Shown here: piece by piece, positions 44,295 to 52,709 of the stretch
How the letters are laid out: every line of letters starts with the position of its first letter
Numbering within the stretch: the stretch's first letter is position 1
Assembly: GCF_008905045.1 (NCBI RefSeq)
Contig: NZ_VWMY01000023.1
Span: 1-64,000 of the forward strand
Source: Streptomyces albicerus
Lineage (GTDB): Bacteria > Actinomycetota > Actinomycetes > Streptomycetales > Streptomycetaceae
Length of the DNA stretch: 64,000 nucleotides
Direction of reading: 5' to 3'
The notes under the pieces: model-generated
What the model was told of the DNA's origin: nothing
The model's database searches: none
The model's input: the letters and a program-made list of their open reading frames with translations, nothing else
Translations under genes and position numbers: made by a program

Positions 44295-44326
44295 CAATGC
44301 CCCCGGCATGCATGCCGGGGGCATTG
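44295..44326. terminator. Bidirectional terminator (16-bp perfect palindrome)
   Basis: caatgcccccggcatg and its exact reverse complement meet without spacer, between the convergent reductase (stop 44270) and DUF4245 gene (stop 44380). Confidence 0.85.
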
Positions 44327-44379
44327 GTCTGTCCGGGTACGGCAGCGCGGGCGGGCGGCGCCGCCCCCACCGGCCGGCC

Positions 44380-44898
44380 TCACTCCGTCTTCAGTGCCTC
44401 GGCCATCTTCGTCAGCTGCCCGAACGACGCCGTACCGGTCACCACCGTCGTGGAGCCCTTCTCCTGGAGGACGAGAGCGTCGTACTTCGTGCCCTCGTAC
44501 CGCTTCCAGGTCCGCTCCCCGATGCGCTGCGTGGCGTCCGTCTCCTCGGCGCCCTGGCTGGCGTCCTCGATGAACGTGACGGGCTTCTGAGTGGACTGTT
44601 CGATCGCCACGTAGTCACCGTCGGGGTCGTGGAAACCGAGGTGCCACGAATCGAAGTCGTCGCCCTGGAACCGCACCGACGTCGCCTTCCACTCCGCGGG
44701 CAGGCCCTCGGGCGCCGCCACCGAATAGGCGGCCGCGCGGCGTGCCGTGAGGAGCTCCACGCGGTAATCGACCCGCTTGAGAGGGGGCTCCGAGTCGTCT
44801 TTGGGAATGAAGACGTAGATGAAGCCCGCGACGATGCCGATCAGGCCCAGGGAGAGCACCATGTCCCGGACCGTCTGCTTGCCTTTCATACCTGCCAC
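44380..44898 (-). CDS. DUF4245 domain membrane-anchored protein
   Basis: A 172-residue protein with one N-terminal membrane helix (MVLSLGLIGIVAGFIYVFIP, about 13-33) and an outward beta-rich domain of the DUF4245 type (PAEWKATSVRFQG, WHLGFHDPDGDYVAIEQS). Function unknown. It is divergent from glpX, the usual neighbour in actinomycetes. Confidence 0.85.
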   Translation of the reverse strand: MAGMKGKQTVRDMVLSLGLIGIVAGFIYVFIPKDDSEPPLKRVDYRVELLTARRAAAYSVAAPEGLPAEWKATSVRFQGDDFDSWHLGFHDPDGDYVAIEQSTQKPVTFIEDASQGAEETDATQRIGERTWKRYEGTKYDALVLQEKGSTTVVTGTASFGQLTKMAEALKTE

Positions 44899-45075
44899 GT
44901 CCCCATCGTCGCAGGTGTACTGGTCTGCTCATCCGTGGGGCCCCCTGCTCATTTTGTCGGACTGAGGATAGAGTCGGCCCGAACCCTCGTCCGGCCGCCC
45001 ACCCGTCTCCCGCCACCGCCCTCCAGGACGCCCTACGGGCGCAGTTTTTGTCTCGTATCAGAAAGGTGCGCTCCG

Positions 45076-46107
45076 ATGACCGAGCATCACTTGCCGTCCG
45101 AACTCGAGGTCCCGTCCGAGGCCCCCGACCGAAACCTCGCCCTGGAGCTCGTCCGGGTCACCGAGGCCGCCGCGATGGCCGCGGGCCGCTGGGTCGGCCG
45201 CGGCGACAAGATCGGCGCCGACGGTGCGGCAGTGCGCGCCATGCGGACCCTCGTCTCCACCGTCTCGATGAACGGCGTCGTCGTCATCGGGGAGGGCGAG
45301 AAGGACGAGGCCCCGATGCTCTTCAACGGAGAGCGGGTCGGGGACGGTACGGGTCCCGAGTGCGACATCGCCGTCGACCCGATCGACGGGACCACGCTCA
45401 CCGCCAAGGGCATGACGAACGCGATCGCCGTGCTGGCCGCCGCCGACCGCGGCACCATGTTCGACCCGTCCGCCGTCTTCTACATGGACAAGCTGGTCAC
45501 CGGCCCCGAGGCCGCCGACTTCGTCGACATCAACGCCCCGGTGTCCGTGAACATCCGCCGGGTCGCCAAGGCCAAGCGGTCCACGCCCGAGGACGTCACC
45601 GTCGTCATCCTCGACCGGCCGCGCCACGACGGCATCATCAAGGAGATCCGGGAGACCGGCGCGCGCATCAAGCTGATCTCCGACGGCGATGTCGCAGGCT
45701 CGATCCTGGCGCTGCGCGAGGGCACCGGCATCGACCTGCTGCTCGGTATCGGCGGCACGCCCGAGGGCATCATCTCGGCCTGCGCCGTGAAGTGTCTGGG
45801 CGGCACCATCCAGGGCAAGTTGTGGCCCAAGGACGACGAGGAGCGGCAGCGTGCCGTGGACGCGGGCCATGACCTGGACCGCGTCCTGTTCACCGACGAC
45901 CTGGTGTCCGGCGAGAACGTGTTCTTCGTCGCGACCGGGATCACCGACGGTGAGTTGCTGCGGGGGGTTCGCTACCGGGCCGAGACCGCCACGACCGACT
46001 CGATCGTGATGCGGTCCAAGTCGGGGACGGTGCGGCAGATCAACTCGGAGCACCGGTTGTCGAAGTTGCGGGCGTACAGCGCGATTGACTTCGACCGCGC
46101 GAAGTAG
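45076..46107 (+). CDS. glpX: Fructose-1,6-bisphosphatase, class II
   Basis: A 343-residue GlpX-type enzyme of gluconeogenesis. Metal and substrate motifs are IGEGEKDEAPML, DPIDGTTLTAKG and LISDGDVAGSI, with GIGGTPEGIISACAVKC near the C-terminus. GAAAGGTG lies 7 bases before ATG 45076, which matches the family start. Monocistronic. Confidence 0.97.
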   Translation: MTEHHLPSELEVPSEAPDRNLALELVRVTEAAAMAAGRWVGRGDKIGADGAAVRAMRTLVSTVSMNGVVVIGEGEKDEAPMLFNGERVGDGTGPECDIAVDPIDGTTLTAKGMTNAIAVLAAADRGTMFDPSAVFYMDKLVTGPEAADFVDINAPVSVNIRRVAKAKRSTPEDVTVVILDRPRHDGIIKEIRETGARIKLISDGDVAGSILALREGTGIDLLLGIGGTPEGIISACAVKCLGGTIQGKLWPKDDEERQRAVDAGHDLDRVLFTDDLVSGENVFFVATGITDGELLRGVRYRAETATTDSIVMRSKSGTVRQINSEHRLSKLRAYSAIDFDRAK

Positions 46108-46140
46108 CTCCGCCGGTTGGGCCATTGATGCGGGCCGTGC

Positions 46141-46225
46141 ATTGCTGCGGGTTCGTTGTGGCTGGTCGCTCCCACGCGGCGGAGCCGCAAATGTCACAGC
46201 CCCGCGCCCCTTACAGGGCGCCCTG
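46141..46225 (+). repeat. Dispersed intergenic repeat, family B (copy B2)
   Basis: gttgtggctggtcgctccca, cgcggcggagccgcaaatgt and cacagccccgcgcccctta lie in order 35 bp after the glpX stop. Same family as 3274, 56600 and 60450. Confidence 0.65.
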
Positions 46226-46293
46226 ACTGGCGCGGTGCCAGCGACGTCTCTGCGGATTCTCGTACGGAACGGAACAGAACCGCTGCTTCTCGT

Positions 46294-46338
46294 ACGACGA
46301 TGGGGCGCCCCCTGTGCGGAGGGGCGCCCCATCGTCGT
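46294..46338. terminator. Bidirectional terminator (18-bp perfect stem)
   Basis: acgacgatggggcgcccc (46294-46311) and its exact complement (46321-46338) enclose a 9-base loop between convergent glpX and the whiB-like gene, 6 bp from the latter's stop. Confidence 0.9.
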
Positions 46339-46343
46339 GTCGG

Positions 46344-46721
46344 TCAGCCGGCTGCGGCTATCGTGCCTGCGGTGCGGGTTGCCTTCTTGAGTTCCAGGTC
46401 GCGGCGGCGGCGTCGGGCGAGGACCACGCGGCGCTCGGCGGCGGTGAGGCCGCCCCAGACTCCGTACGGCTCGGGTTGCACCAGCGCGTGTTCGCGGCAC
46501 TCGACCATCACCGGGCAGCGTGCGCAGACCCGCTTCGCCGCTTCCTCCCGGGACAGCCGGGCCGCGGTGGGTTCTTTCGAGGGCGCGAAGAACAGCCCGG
46601 CCTCATCGCGGCGGCACACGGCCTCCGTGTGCCAAGGGGCGTCCTGGTCCCTCTCGCGCACCGGAACCGGCTGGGGCGGAACGGCAGCGACCTGCAGGGA
46701 CTGATGCGGCGGATGCAGCAC
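46344..46721 (-). CDS. WhiB-family iron-sulfur transcription factor
   Basis: A 125-residue Wbl protein. Four cluster cysteines are in EAVCRRDEAGLFFAP and RVCARCPVMVECREHAL, followed by the turn GVWGGLT and a basic tail (ARRRRRDLELKKATR) for DNA binding. GTG 46721 has AGGAG 7 bases upstream. The place next to glpX corresponds, from memory, to wblI of S. coelicolor; I leave the symbol blank. Wbl proteins bind sigma factor region 4 and respond to NO/O2. Confidence 0.93.
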   Translation of the reverse strand: MLHPPHQSLQVAAVPPQPVPVRERDQDAPWHTEAVCRRDEAGLFFAPSKEPTAARLSREEAAKRVCARCPVMVECREHALVQPEPYGVWGGLTAAERRVVLARRRRRDLELKKATRTAGTIAAAG

Positions 46722-46884
46722 GGTCTACTCCTGACGACGGCTTCGCGAGCGAGAGACGATGCAGCAAGGCCTACCCGCTGTGCGCGTGCCTATGCACTGA
46801 GTTCCGAAGCGCGGGTGTTCCCGACCGGCACTGAACCGTCACTACTGGACCAATGCCCTCCGCACGCCAGGAAATTCGCGACCG

Positions 46885-47580
46885 TCAATGCCGGAGGTGT
46901 TTGCGCAACGAGGCCTGCACCCGGTCGTTGACCCGGTCGAGGATGTCCTCGACCAGCTTGCCCCGCTTGGGTTTTGCCTCGATGCTGCCCAGGACGGCCA
47001 GCCCGTCCACGTACACCACGGGTGCGTCGCGGTCGACCGAATCCAGCGTGTCCACCTCGAAGCTGCCGAGGACTCCGCCGCCGTTGCCGCGCAGCGACAC
47101 GTTCTCCGGGACGCGGATCTCGACGCTGCCGAAGACGGACATCGCCTTGATCACGACCTGCCGGTGCTCGAAGACCGCCTCGCTGAGGTCTATCTCCACG
47201 CTGCCGAAGATCGCGTACGCGTGCGTGCGGCGGCCTACTCGCCAACGGCCCTTGCGTATCGCCGCGCTGAACACCGACACCACGTTCTCGTCGGCGACCG
47301 GTGGGACCGTGCCCGGTGTCGGCCGGTTCGGCGCCGGCGCGAATGTGTCCGCCGGGCGCGGCTGGTGGGCGGCCGGCAGGTCCTGTATGAGCGGTTCGAG
47401 CTCGCCGACCGTCTTCGCGCGGAAGACCTCCTCGACCCGCTCGGCGTGCTCCTCCGCAGTGAGGCGCCCCTCGGCGAGGGCCTCGCGCAGGATGTCCGCG
47501 GTCCGGTCGCGGTCGGCGTCGGAGGCCCGGAGGTCGGTGTGCTTCCGAAGGTCGGGTTCGGTGTGCTTCTGAAGGTCCAC
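46885..47580 (-). CDS. DUF1707 and LiaF-like (cell-wall-active antibiotic response) protein
   Basis: A 231-residue cytoplasmic protein: N-terminal DUF1707 (LRASDADRDRTADILREALA, GRLTAEEHAERVEEVF, 18-60), Pro-rich linker, and a beta-helical C-terminal domain with LiaF-type repeats (AIFGSVEIDLSEA, SVFGSVEIRVPENV, AVLGSIEAKP). Such proteins modulate envelope stress sensing. GTG start. A small palindrome lies in its promoter. Confidence 0.85.
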   Translation of the reverse strand: MDLQKHTEPDLRKHTDLRASDADRDRTADILREALAEGRLTAEEHAERVEEVFRAKTVGELEPLIQDLPAAHQPRPADTFAPAPNRPTPGTVPPVADENVVSVFSAAIRKGRWRVGRRTHAYAIFGSVEIDLSEAVFEHRQVVIKAMSVFGSVEIRVPENVSLRGNGGGVLGSFEVDTLDSVDRDAPVVYVDGLAVLGSIEAKPKRGKLVEDILDRVNDRVQASLRKHLRH

Positions 47581-47598
47581 GGCAGCAGCGTACCGAAA

Positions 47599-47612
47599 CG
47601 CGATAGATCGCG
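47599..47612 (-). promoter_or_regulatory. Palindrome upstream of the DUF1707 gene
   Basis: cgcgatagatcgcg, 19 bp before the GTG; arms cgcga/tcgcg with a 4-base centre. Its placement over the expected promoter suggests an operator. Confidence 0.35.
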
Positions 47613-47761
47613 ACTACCCCTTCTCGGGGCCTGTGGAAAACCCGCCACGACCCCGTCCGAAAGTCGAACTGAGCCTTACCTCACAAGCTCGCTGTCCGAG
47701 CCAGGTTCTACGCTGGTGGGCGCCCGCCAATGGAGGCCGGCCGCTGTCTGTCGAAGAAAGA

Positions 47762-49462
47762 ATGGCTGAGATGCCTGAGTTCGCGTACACCGATCTGCTC
47801 CCCCAGGGAGAGGACACCACCCCGTACCGGCTGGTGACCTCCGAGGGTGTCTCCACCTTCGAGGCCGACGGGCGCACGTTCCTCAAGGTGGAGCCGGAGG
47901 CGCTGCGGAAGCTCGCCGCGGAGGCGATCCACGACATCCAGCACTATCTGCGGCCCGCGCACCTCGCTCAGCTGCGGCGCATCATCGACGACCCCGAGGC
48001 GTCGAACAACGACAAGTTCGTCGCGCTGGACCTCCTGAAGAACGCGAACATCGCGGCCGCGGGCGTCCTCCCCATGTGCCAGGACACCGGCACGGCCATC
48101 GTGATGGGCAAGCGCGGACAGAACGTGCTCACGGAGGGCGGCGACGAGGCGGCCCTCTCGCGCGGCATCTACGACGCGTACAAGAACCTGAACCTGCGCT
48201 ACTCCCAGATGGCCCCGCTGACCATGTGGGAGGAGAAGAACACCGGCTCCAACCTCCCCGCCCAGATCGAGCTGTACGCGACCGACGGCGGCGCCTACAA
48301 GTTCCTCTTCATGGCCAAGGGCGGCGGGTCCGCCAACAAGTCGTTCCTGTACCAGGAGACGAAGGCCGTTCTGAACGAGGCCTCCATGATGAAGTTCCTG
48401 GAGGAGAAGATCCGTTCGCTCGGCACGGCCGCCTGCCCGCCGTACCACCTGGCGATCGTCGTCGGCGGTACGAGCGCGGAGTACGCCCTGAAGACCGCGA
48501 AGTACGCGTCCGCGCACTACCTGGACGAGATTCCGGCCGAGGGGTCCGAGCTCGGGCACGGCTTCCGGGACGAGGACCTGGAGCAGAAGGTCTTCGAGCT
48601 GACGCAGCGGATCGGGATCGGTGCGCAGTTCGGCGGCAAGTACTTCTGCCACGACGTGCGGGTGGTGCGGCTTCCGCGGCATGGGGCGTCCTGCCCGGTG
48701 GCGATCGCCGTGTCGTGTTCCGCCGACCGGCAGGCCGTCGCGAAGATCACCGCGGAGGGTGTCTTCCTTGAGCAGCTGGAGACGGATCCGGCGCGGTTCC
48801 TGCCGGAGACGACGGACGAGCACCTGGAGCAGGACGGGGCCCGCGGCGAAGCCGCTAATGGACACAGTGTCAAGATCGACCTGAACCAGCCGATGGACGA
48901 CATCCTCGCCGAGCTGACGAAGTACCCGGTCAAGACCCGGCTGTCCCTGTCCGGCCCGCTGGTCGTGGCGCGTGACATCGCGCACGCCAAGATCAAGGAG
49001 CGGTTGGATGCGGGTGAGGAGATGCCGCAGTATCTGAAGGATCACCCCGTGTACTACGCGGGTCCTGCCAAGACTCCCGAGGGTTACGCGTCCGGGTCCT
49101 TCGGGCCGACCACGGCCGGGCGTATGGACTCGTACGTGGAGCAGTTCCAGGCGGCGGGTGGGTCCAAGGTGATGCTGGCCAAGGGCAACCGGTCGCAGCA
49201 GGTCACCGACGCGTGTGGCGCCCACGGCGGGTTCTACCTCGGTTCCATCGGCGGGCCTGCCGCCCGGCTCGCCCAGGACTGCATCAAGAAGGTCGAGGTC
49301 GTCGAGTACGAGGAGCTCGGCATGGAGGCCGTCTGGAAGATCGAGGTAGAGGACTTCCCGGCGTTCGTCGTGGTCGACGACAAGGGCAACGACTTCTTCA
49401 AGGATCCCGCGCCGGCTCCTACGTTCACGTCGATCCCGGTGCGGGGGCCTGGGCTGGGCTAG
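47762..49462 (+). CDS. Fumarate hydratase, class I (iron-sulfur)
   Basis: A 566-residue [4Fe-4S] fumarase of the TCA cycle. Cluster cysteines are expected in LPMCQDTGTA, and in the segment GGKYFCHDVRVVRLPRHGASC; TMWEEKNTGSNLPAQIE and GGGSANKSFLYQ are substrate motifs. The C-terminal domain (YYAGPAKTPEGYASGSFGPT) is complete. ATG 47762 is used; ATG 47771 (MPEFAYTD) is equally likely. The oxygen-stable class II enzyme follows 0.6 kb downstream. Confidence 0.95.
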   Translation: MAEMPEFAYTDLLPQGEDTTPYRLVTSEGVSTFEADGRTFLKVEPEALRKLAAEAIHDIQHYLRPAHLAQLRRIIDDPEASNNDKFVALDLLKNANIAAAGVLPMCQDTGTAIVMGKRGQNVLTEGGDEAALSRGIYDAYKNLNLRYSQMAPLTMWEEKNTGSNLPAQIELYATDGGAYKFLFMAKGGGSANKSFLYQETKAVLNEASMMKFLEEKIRSLGTAACPPYHLAIVVGGTSAEYALKTAKYASAHYLDEIPAEGSELGHGFRDEDLEQKVFELTQRIGIGAQFGGKYFCHDVRVVRLPRHGASCPVAIAVSCSADRQAVAKITAEGVFLEQLETDPARFLPETTDEHLEQDGARGEAANGHSVKIDLNQPMDDILAELTKYPVKTRLSLSGPLVVARDIAHAKIKERLDAGEEMPQYLKDHPVYYAGPAKTPEGYASGSFGPTTAGRMDSYVEQFQAAGGSKVMLAKGNRSQQVTDACGAHGGFYLGSIGGPAARLAQDCIKKVEVVEYEELGMEAVWKIEVEDFPAFVVVDDKGNDFFKDPAPAPTFTSIPVRGPGLG

Positions 49463-49467
49463 GCGTT

Positions 49468-49575
49468 TTGCGCCCCCGCCGCCCCTACCCGTCCCATCCC
49501 TGGGGGCTGCCGCCCCCAGCCCCCCGCTTTATCGGCCTGAACGGCCTCGCCCTCACACGCCGGACGGGCTGGGTG
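49468..49575 (+). repeat. Dispersed repeat family A (copy A3)
   Basis: Directly after the class I fumarase stop: ccgccgcccctacccgtccc, hairpin ctgggggctgccgcccccag, then cggcctgaacggcctcgccc and a cggacgggctg end. Degraded partial copies follow to about 49755. The whole stretch 49463-50027 has no gene. Confidence 0.65.
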
Positions 49576-49837
49576 GACGGGGGCTGACGTGGGTGGGTGG
49601 GTAAACCGGGGTGGGTGGGAAGACGGCCTGGATGGCCTTGTCCTCAAGCGCTCGACGGGCTGGGTGGGCCTGGGCTGGCGTAGGTGGGTGGGATGACCGG
49701 GGTGGGTGGGGATACAGCCTGAACGGCCTCGTCCTCACACGCCGGACGGGCTGAGAGGTGCGGGCTCGGTCTTGAAGGTGCCGGGACGGGACAGGCGGGC
49801 GCGCCCCGTCAGGGGCGCGGGGAACTGCGCGACCAGC

Positions 49838-49892
49838 CACACCCGACCCGCACCCGACCCCGACCCGCACCCGCACCCGCACCCGCACCCGA
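49838..49892. repeat. cacccg-type microsatellite
   Basis: About nine 6-bp units of cacccg/gacccg follow a cgcggggaactgcgcgacca fragment of family B (49816). Counterpart of the array at 10640. Confidence 0.7.
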
Positions 49893-49943
49893 CAACAGCC
49901 AAGCAGCCCCCGCTCACACGATTCAGCTCCGGCCGCCCGCAAT

Positions 49944-50018
49944 TCAGGTCGGCCCCCGAGAACGGGGTCTGGGGCGGAGCCCCAGGGGACGGGAATGGGT
50001 AGGGGCGGCGGGGGCGCT
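49944..50018 (-). repeat. Dispersed repeat family A (copy A4), in the fumC leader
   Basis: ggggtctggggcggagcccc, ggggacgggaatgggtaggg and gcggcgggggcg end about 10 bp before fumC. The fumC leader is thus made of repeat DNA and contains no clear ribosome site apart from its G-runs. Confidence 0.6.
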
Positions 50019-50027
50019 GTACCTCTC

Positions 50028-51413
50028 ATGACCGACTACCGCATCGAGCACGACTCCATGGGCGAAGTCCGCGTCCCGGCGGACGCCAAGTGGCGGGCCC
50101 AGACGCAGCGTGCCGTGGAGAACTTTCCCATCTCCGGGCAGCACATCGAGCGTGCGCACATCGAAGCCCTCGCCCGGATCAAGGCCGGCGCCGCCAAGGT
50201 GAACGCCCGGCTGGGCGTGCTCGACAAGGACATCGCGGAGGCCGTCCAGGAGGCGGCCGGCGAGGTCGCGGACGGGAAGTGGGACGAGCACTTCCCGGTG
50301 GACGTTTTCCAGACAGGCTCAGGGACCTCGTCCAACATGAACACGAACGAGGTCATCGCCACGCTGGCGACGGAACGGCTCGGCAGGGACGTACATCCGA
50401 ACGACCATGTGAACGCGTCCCAGTCCAGCAACGACGTCTTCCCCTCGTCCATCCACATCGCCGCCACCGCCGCCGTCACTCGCGACCTCATTCCCGCTCT
50501 GGAACACCTCGCCGGCTCGCTCACCCGCAAGTCCGAGGAGTTCGCCGACGTCGTGAAGTCGGGGCGGACTCATCTCATGGACGCCACCCCCGTGACACTC
50601 GGGCAGGAGTTCGGCGGATACGCGGCCCAGGTGCGGTACGGGATCGAGCGGCTCCAGGCCTCCCTCCCCCGGCTCGCCGAGCTGCCCCTCGGGGGCACGG
50701 CGGTCGGGACCGGGATCAATACCCCGCCCGGGTTCTCCGCCGCCGTGATCGCCGAGGTCGCGCGGAGCACCGGGCTGCCGCTCACCGAGGCACGCGACCA
50801 CTTCGAGGCGCAGGGTGCGCGGGACGGGATCGTCGAGACCAGCGGGCAGTTGCGGACCATCGCCGTCGGGCTGACCAAGATCGCCAATGATCTGCGGTGG
50901 ATGGCCTCCGGGCCGCGTACCGGACTGGCCGAGATCAGTCTCCCCGACCTCCAGCCGGGCTCGTCGATCATGCCCGGCAAGGTGAATCCGGTCATTCCCG
51001 AGGCCGTCCTGATGGTGGCCGCGCAGGTGACCGGGAACGACGCCACGATCGCCACCGCCGGAGCCTCCGGCAACTTCGAGCTCAACGTGATGCTTCCGGT
51101 CATCGCGAAGAACGTCCTGGAGTCGATCCGGCTCCTCGCGAACGTCTCACGGCTGCTCGCCGACCGGACCGTCGACGGGATCACCGCGAACCGCGAACGG
51201 GCCCGGGAGTACGCCGAGTCGTCGCCCTCCGTCGTGACACCGCTGAACAAGTACATCGGCTACGAGGAGGCCGCGAAGGTCGCCAAGAAGGCCCTCGCCG
51301 AGCGGAAGACCATCCGCCAGGTCGTCCTGGAGTCCGGTTACGTCGACCGCGGCGACCTCACTCAGGAGCAGCTGGACGAGGCCTTGGATGTCCTGCGGAT
51401 GACGCGGCCGTAA
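50028..51413 (+). CDS. fumC: Fumarate hydratase, class II
   Basis: A 461-residue iron-independent fumarase of the aspartase/fumarase superfamily. DVFQTGSGTSSNMNTNEV, HPNDHVNASQSSND, the TGxNxxxE-like stretch GTAVGTGINTPPGF and the signature GSSIMPGKVNPVIPEA are intact. ATG 50028 starts the family-typical MTDYRIEHDSMGEVRVPADA. Paired with the class I enzyme it secures the TCA cycle under iron or oxidative stress (inference from enzyme properties). Confidence 0.97.
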   Translation: MTDYRIEHDSMGEVRVPADAKWRAQTQRAVENFPISGQHIERAHIEALARIKAGAAKVNARLGVLDKDIAEAVQEAAGEVADGKWDEHFPVDVFQTGSGTSSNMNTNEVIATLATERLGRDVHPNDHVNASQSSNDVFPSSIHIAATAAVTRDLIPALEHLAGSLTRKSEEFADVVKSGRTHLMDATPVTLGQEFGGYAAQVRYGIERLQASLPRLAELPLGGTAVGTGINTPPGFSAAVIAEVARSTGLPLTEARDHFEAQGARDGIVETSGQLRTIAVGLTKIANDLRWMASGPRTGLAEISLPDLQPGSSIMPGKVNPVIPEAVLMVAAQVTGNDATIATAGASGNFELNVMLPVIAKNVLESIRLLANVSRLLADRTVDGITANRERAREYAESSPSVVTPLNKYIGYEEAAKVAKKALAERKTIRQVVLESGYVDRGDLTQEQLDEALDVLRMTRP

Positions 51414-51485
51414 CGACATCCGGCCAGCGCGCGAACCGTGACGCGCGCCGCAGCGTCGTATGCCATGGGCACCTAATATCTGTTC

Positions 51486-52178
51486 ATGGCAGAGGGCGGA
51501 GCGGTGACACACGTGGAAGCGGGCGGGTCGGCGGCGTACTGGAACCCGGGGAGTCAGATCCTGTGGCGGTACCGGGAGAACGCCGGCGAGCGCTTCCACA
51601 TCGTGCGTCCCGTGACCGTCGTACGGGACGACGACGAGCTGCTCGCCGTGTGGATGGCCCCCGGGACGGAGTGCGTCAAGCCCGTTCTCGTCGACGGCAC
51701 GCCCGTCCACGTGGAGCCGCTGGAGTCCCGCTACACCAAGCCGCGGACCGTGCAGCGCGACCGCTGGTTCGGCACGGGCGTGCTGAAGCTGGCGCGGCCC
51801 GGCGAGCCGTGGTCGGTGTGGCTGTTCTGGGAGCCCGGCTGGCAGTTCAAGAACTGGTACGTCAACTTGGAGGAACCGCTGGCCAGATGGCCTGGCGGAG
51901 TGGACTCCGAGGACCACTTCCTCGACATCTCGGTCTACCCCGACCGGACTTGGGGCTGGCGCGACGAGGACGAGTTCGCGCAGGCCCAGCGGGACGGCCT
52001 GGTGGACGGCCAACTGGCCGCGCGGGTAAGGGAGGCGGGGCGGGCCGCGGTGGAGGTGATCCGCGCCTGGGGCCCGCCGTTCTCGGACGGCTGGCAGCAC
52101 TGGCGCCCCGACCCGTCCTGGTCCGTCCCTTCACTGCCCGACGACTGGGATCGTACGCCCGCGCACGTGTCCACATGA
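51486..52178 (+). CDS. DUF402 / FomD-like nucleotidyl hydrolase family protein
   Basis: A 230-residue protein with the DUF402 barrel signature WQFKNWYVNLEEPLAR followed by DSEDHFLDISVYPDRTWGWR, in which acidic and Trp residues line a metal site in FomD-like phosphohydrolases. Substrate here is unknown. Start ATG 51486 is the first in frame; a weak promoter-like stretch cacctaatatctg precedes it. It lies downstream of fumC. Confidence 0.8.
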   Translation: MAEGGAVTHVEAGGSAAYWNPGSQILWRYRENAGERFHIVRPVTVVRDDDELLAVWMAPGTECVKPVLVDGTPVHVEPLESRYTKPRTVQRDRWFGTGVLKLARPGEPWSVWLFWEPGWQFKNWYVNLEEPLARWPGGVDSEDHFLDISVYPDRTWGWRDEDEFAQAQRDGLVDGQLAARVREAGRAAVEVIRAWGPPFSDGWQHWRPDPSWSVPSLPDDWDRTPAHVST

Positions 52179-52384
52179 GACCCTTGATGCGCCCCCGTGG
52201 TAGAACCGTAGGATCGTCCTCCGCAACGAACAGTCAGGGTCGGTGCGCGGCACCGTCGTTGAGGAGTGGTGGTCTGGTGGCGGGCGGGCGCGGAGCGGCA
52301 ACTCCCGGAACATGCGCTGGGCTTGACCGAACGTCACCGAGGGGCGGCAGGACGTGAGCGAGCGGTACGAGGGCCACAGCGGTA

Positions 52385-52548
52385 ACGACCTGGGGGGAAA
52401 TGGAGCGCGGATCAGCTCGCGGCGTCTGGTGCGTGCGATCGCAAGGCGGCGGAGCATCCTCATAGCGGAGCTATTAGGGCGTTTCGCCAACGCGGCGAGC
52501 GTGCGTGCCGGACGCCGCGAGCCCGCGGGCCATTTCCCCCCAGGTCGT
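52385..52548. ncRNA. Long imperfect inverted repeat, candidate structured RNA or MITE-like element
   Basis: Perfect 19-bp outer arms (acgacctggggggaaatgg at 52385-52403 and its complement at 52530-52548) continue inward with small bulges: gctcgcggcgtc pairs with gacgccgcgagc, and the next 15 bp pair with four G-U wobbles, to about 52442/52495. The apex contains two small hairpins (atagc-gga-gctat and ggcg-ttt-cgcc). The wobble pairs preserve RNA pairing better than DNA identity. It sits in the 52179-52709 gene-free stretch before the SpoIIE gene. Strand and expression are unknown. Confidence 0.4.
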
Positions 52549-52709
52549 AAGGCCCGGCGGCGGACGGACGGGCTGTTCCCGCCGGTGTCCGACGGGTTCT
52601 CTTCTGAGAGGCTGGCTGACCACGCGGGGATTCCGTTCCTGGGGCACGCATTCCGGGTATCGGGTTTTCTGCGGGACGAACTGCACGCACGGCGCGCAGC
52701 ACCGGACGG

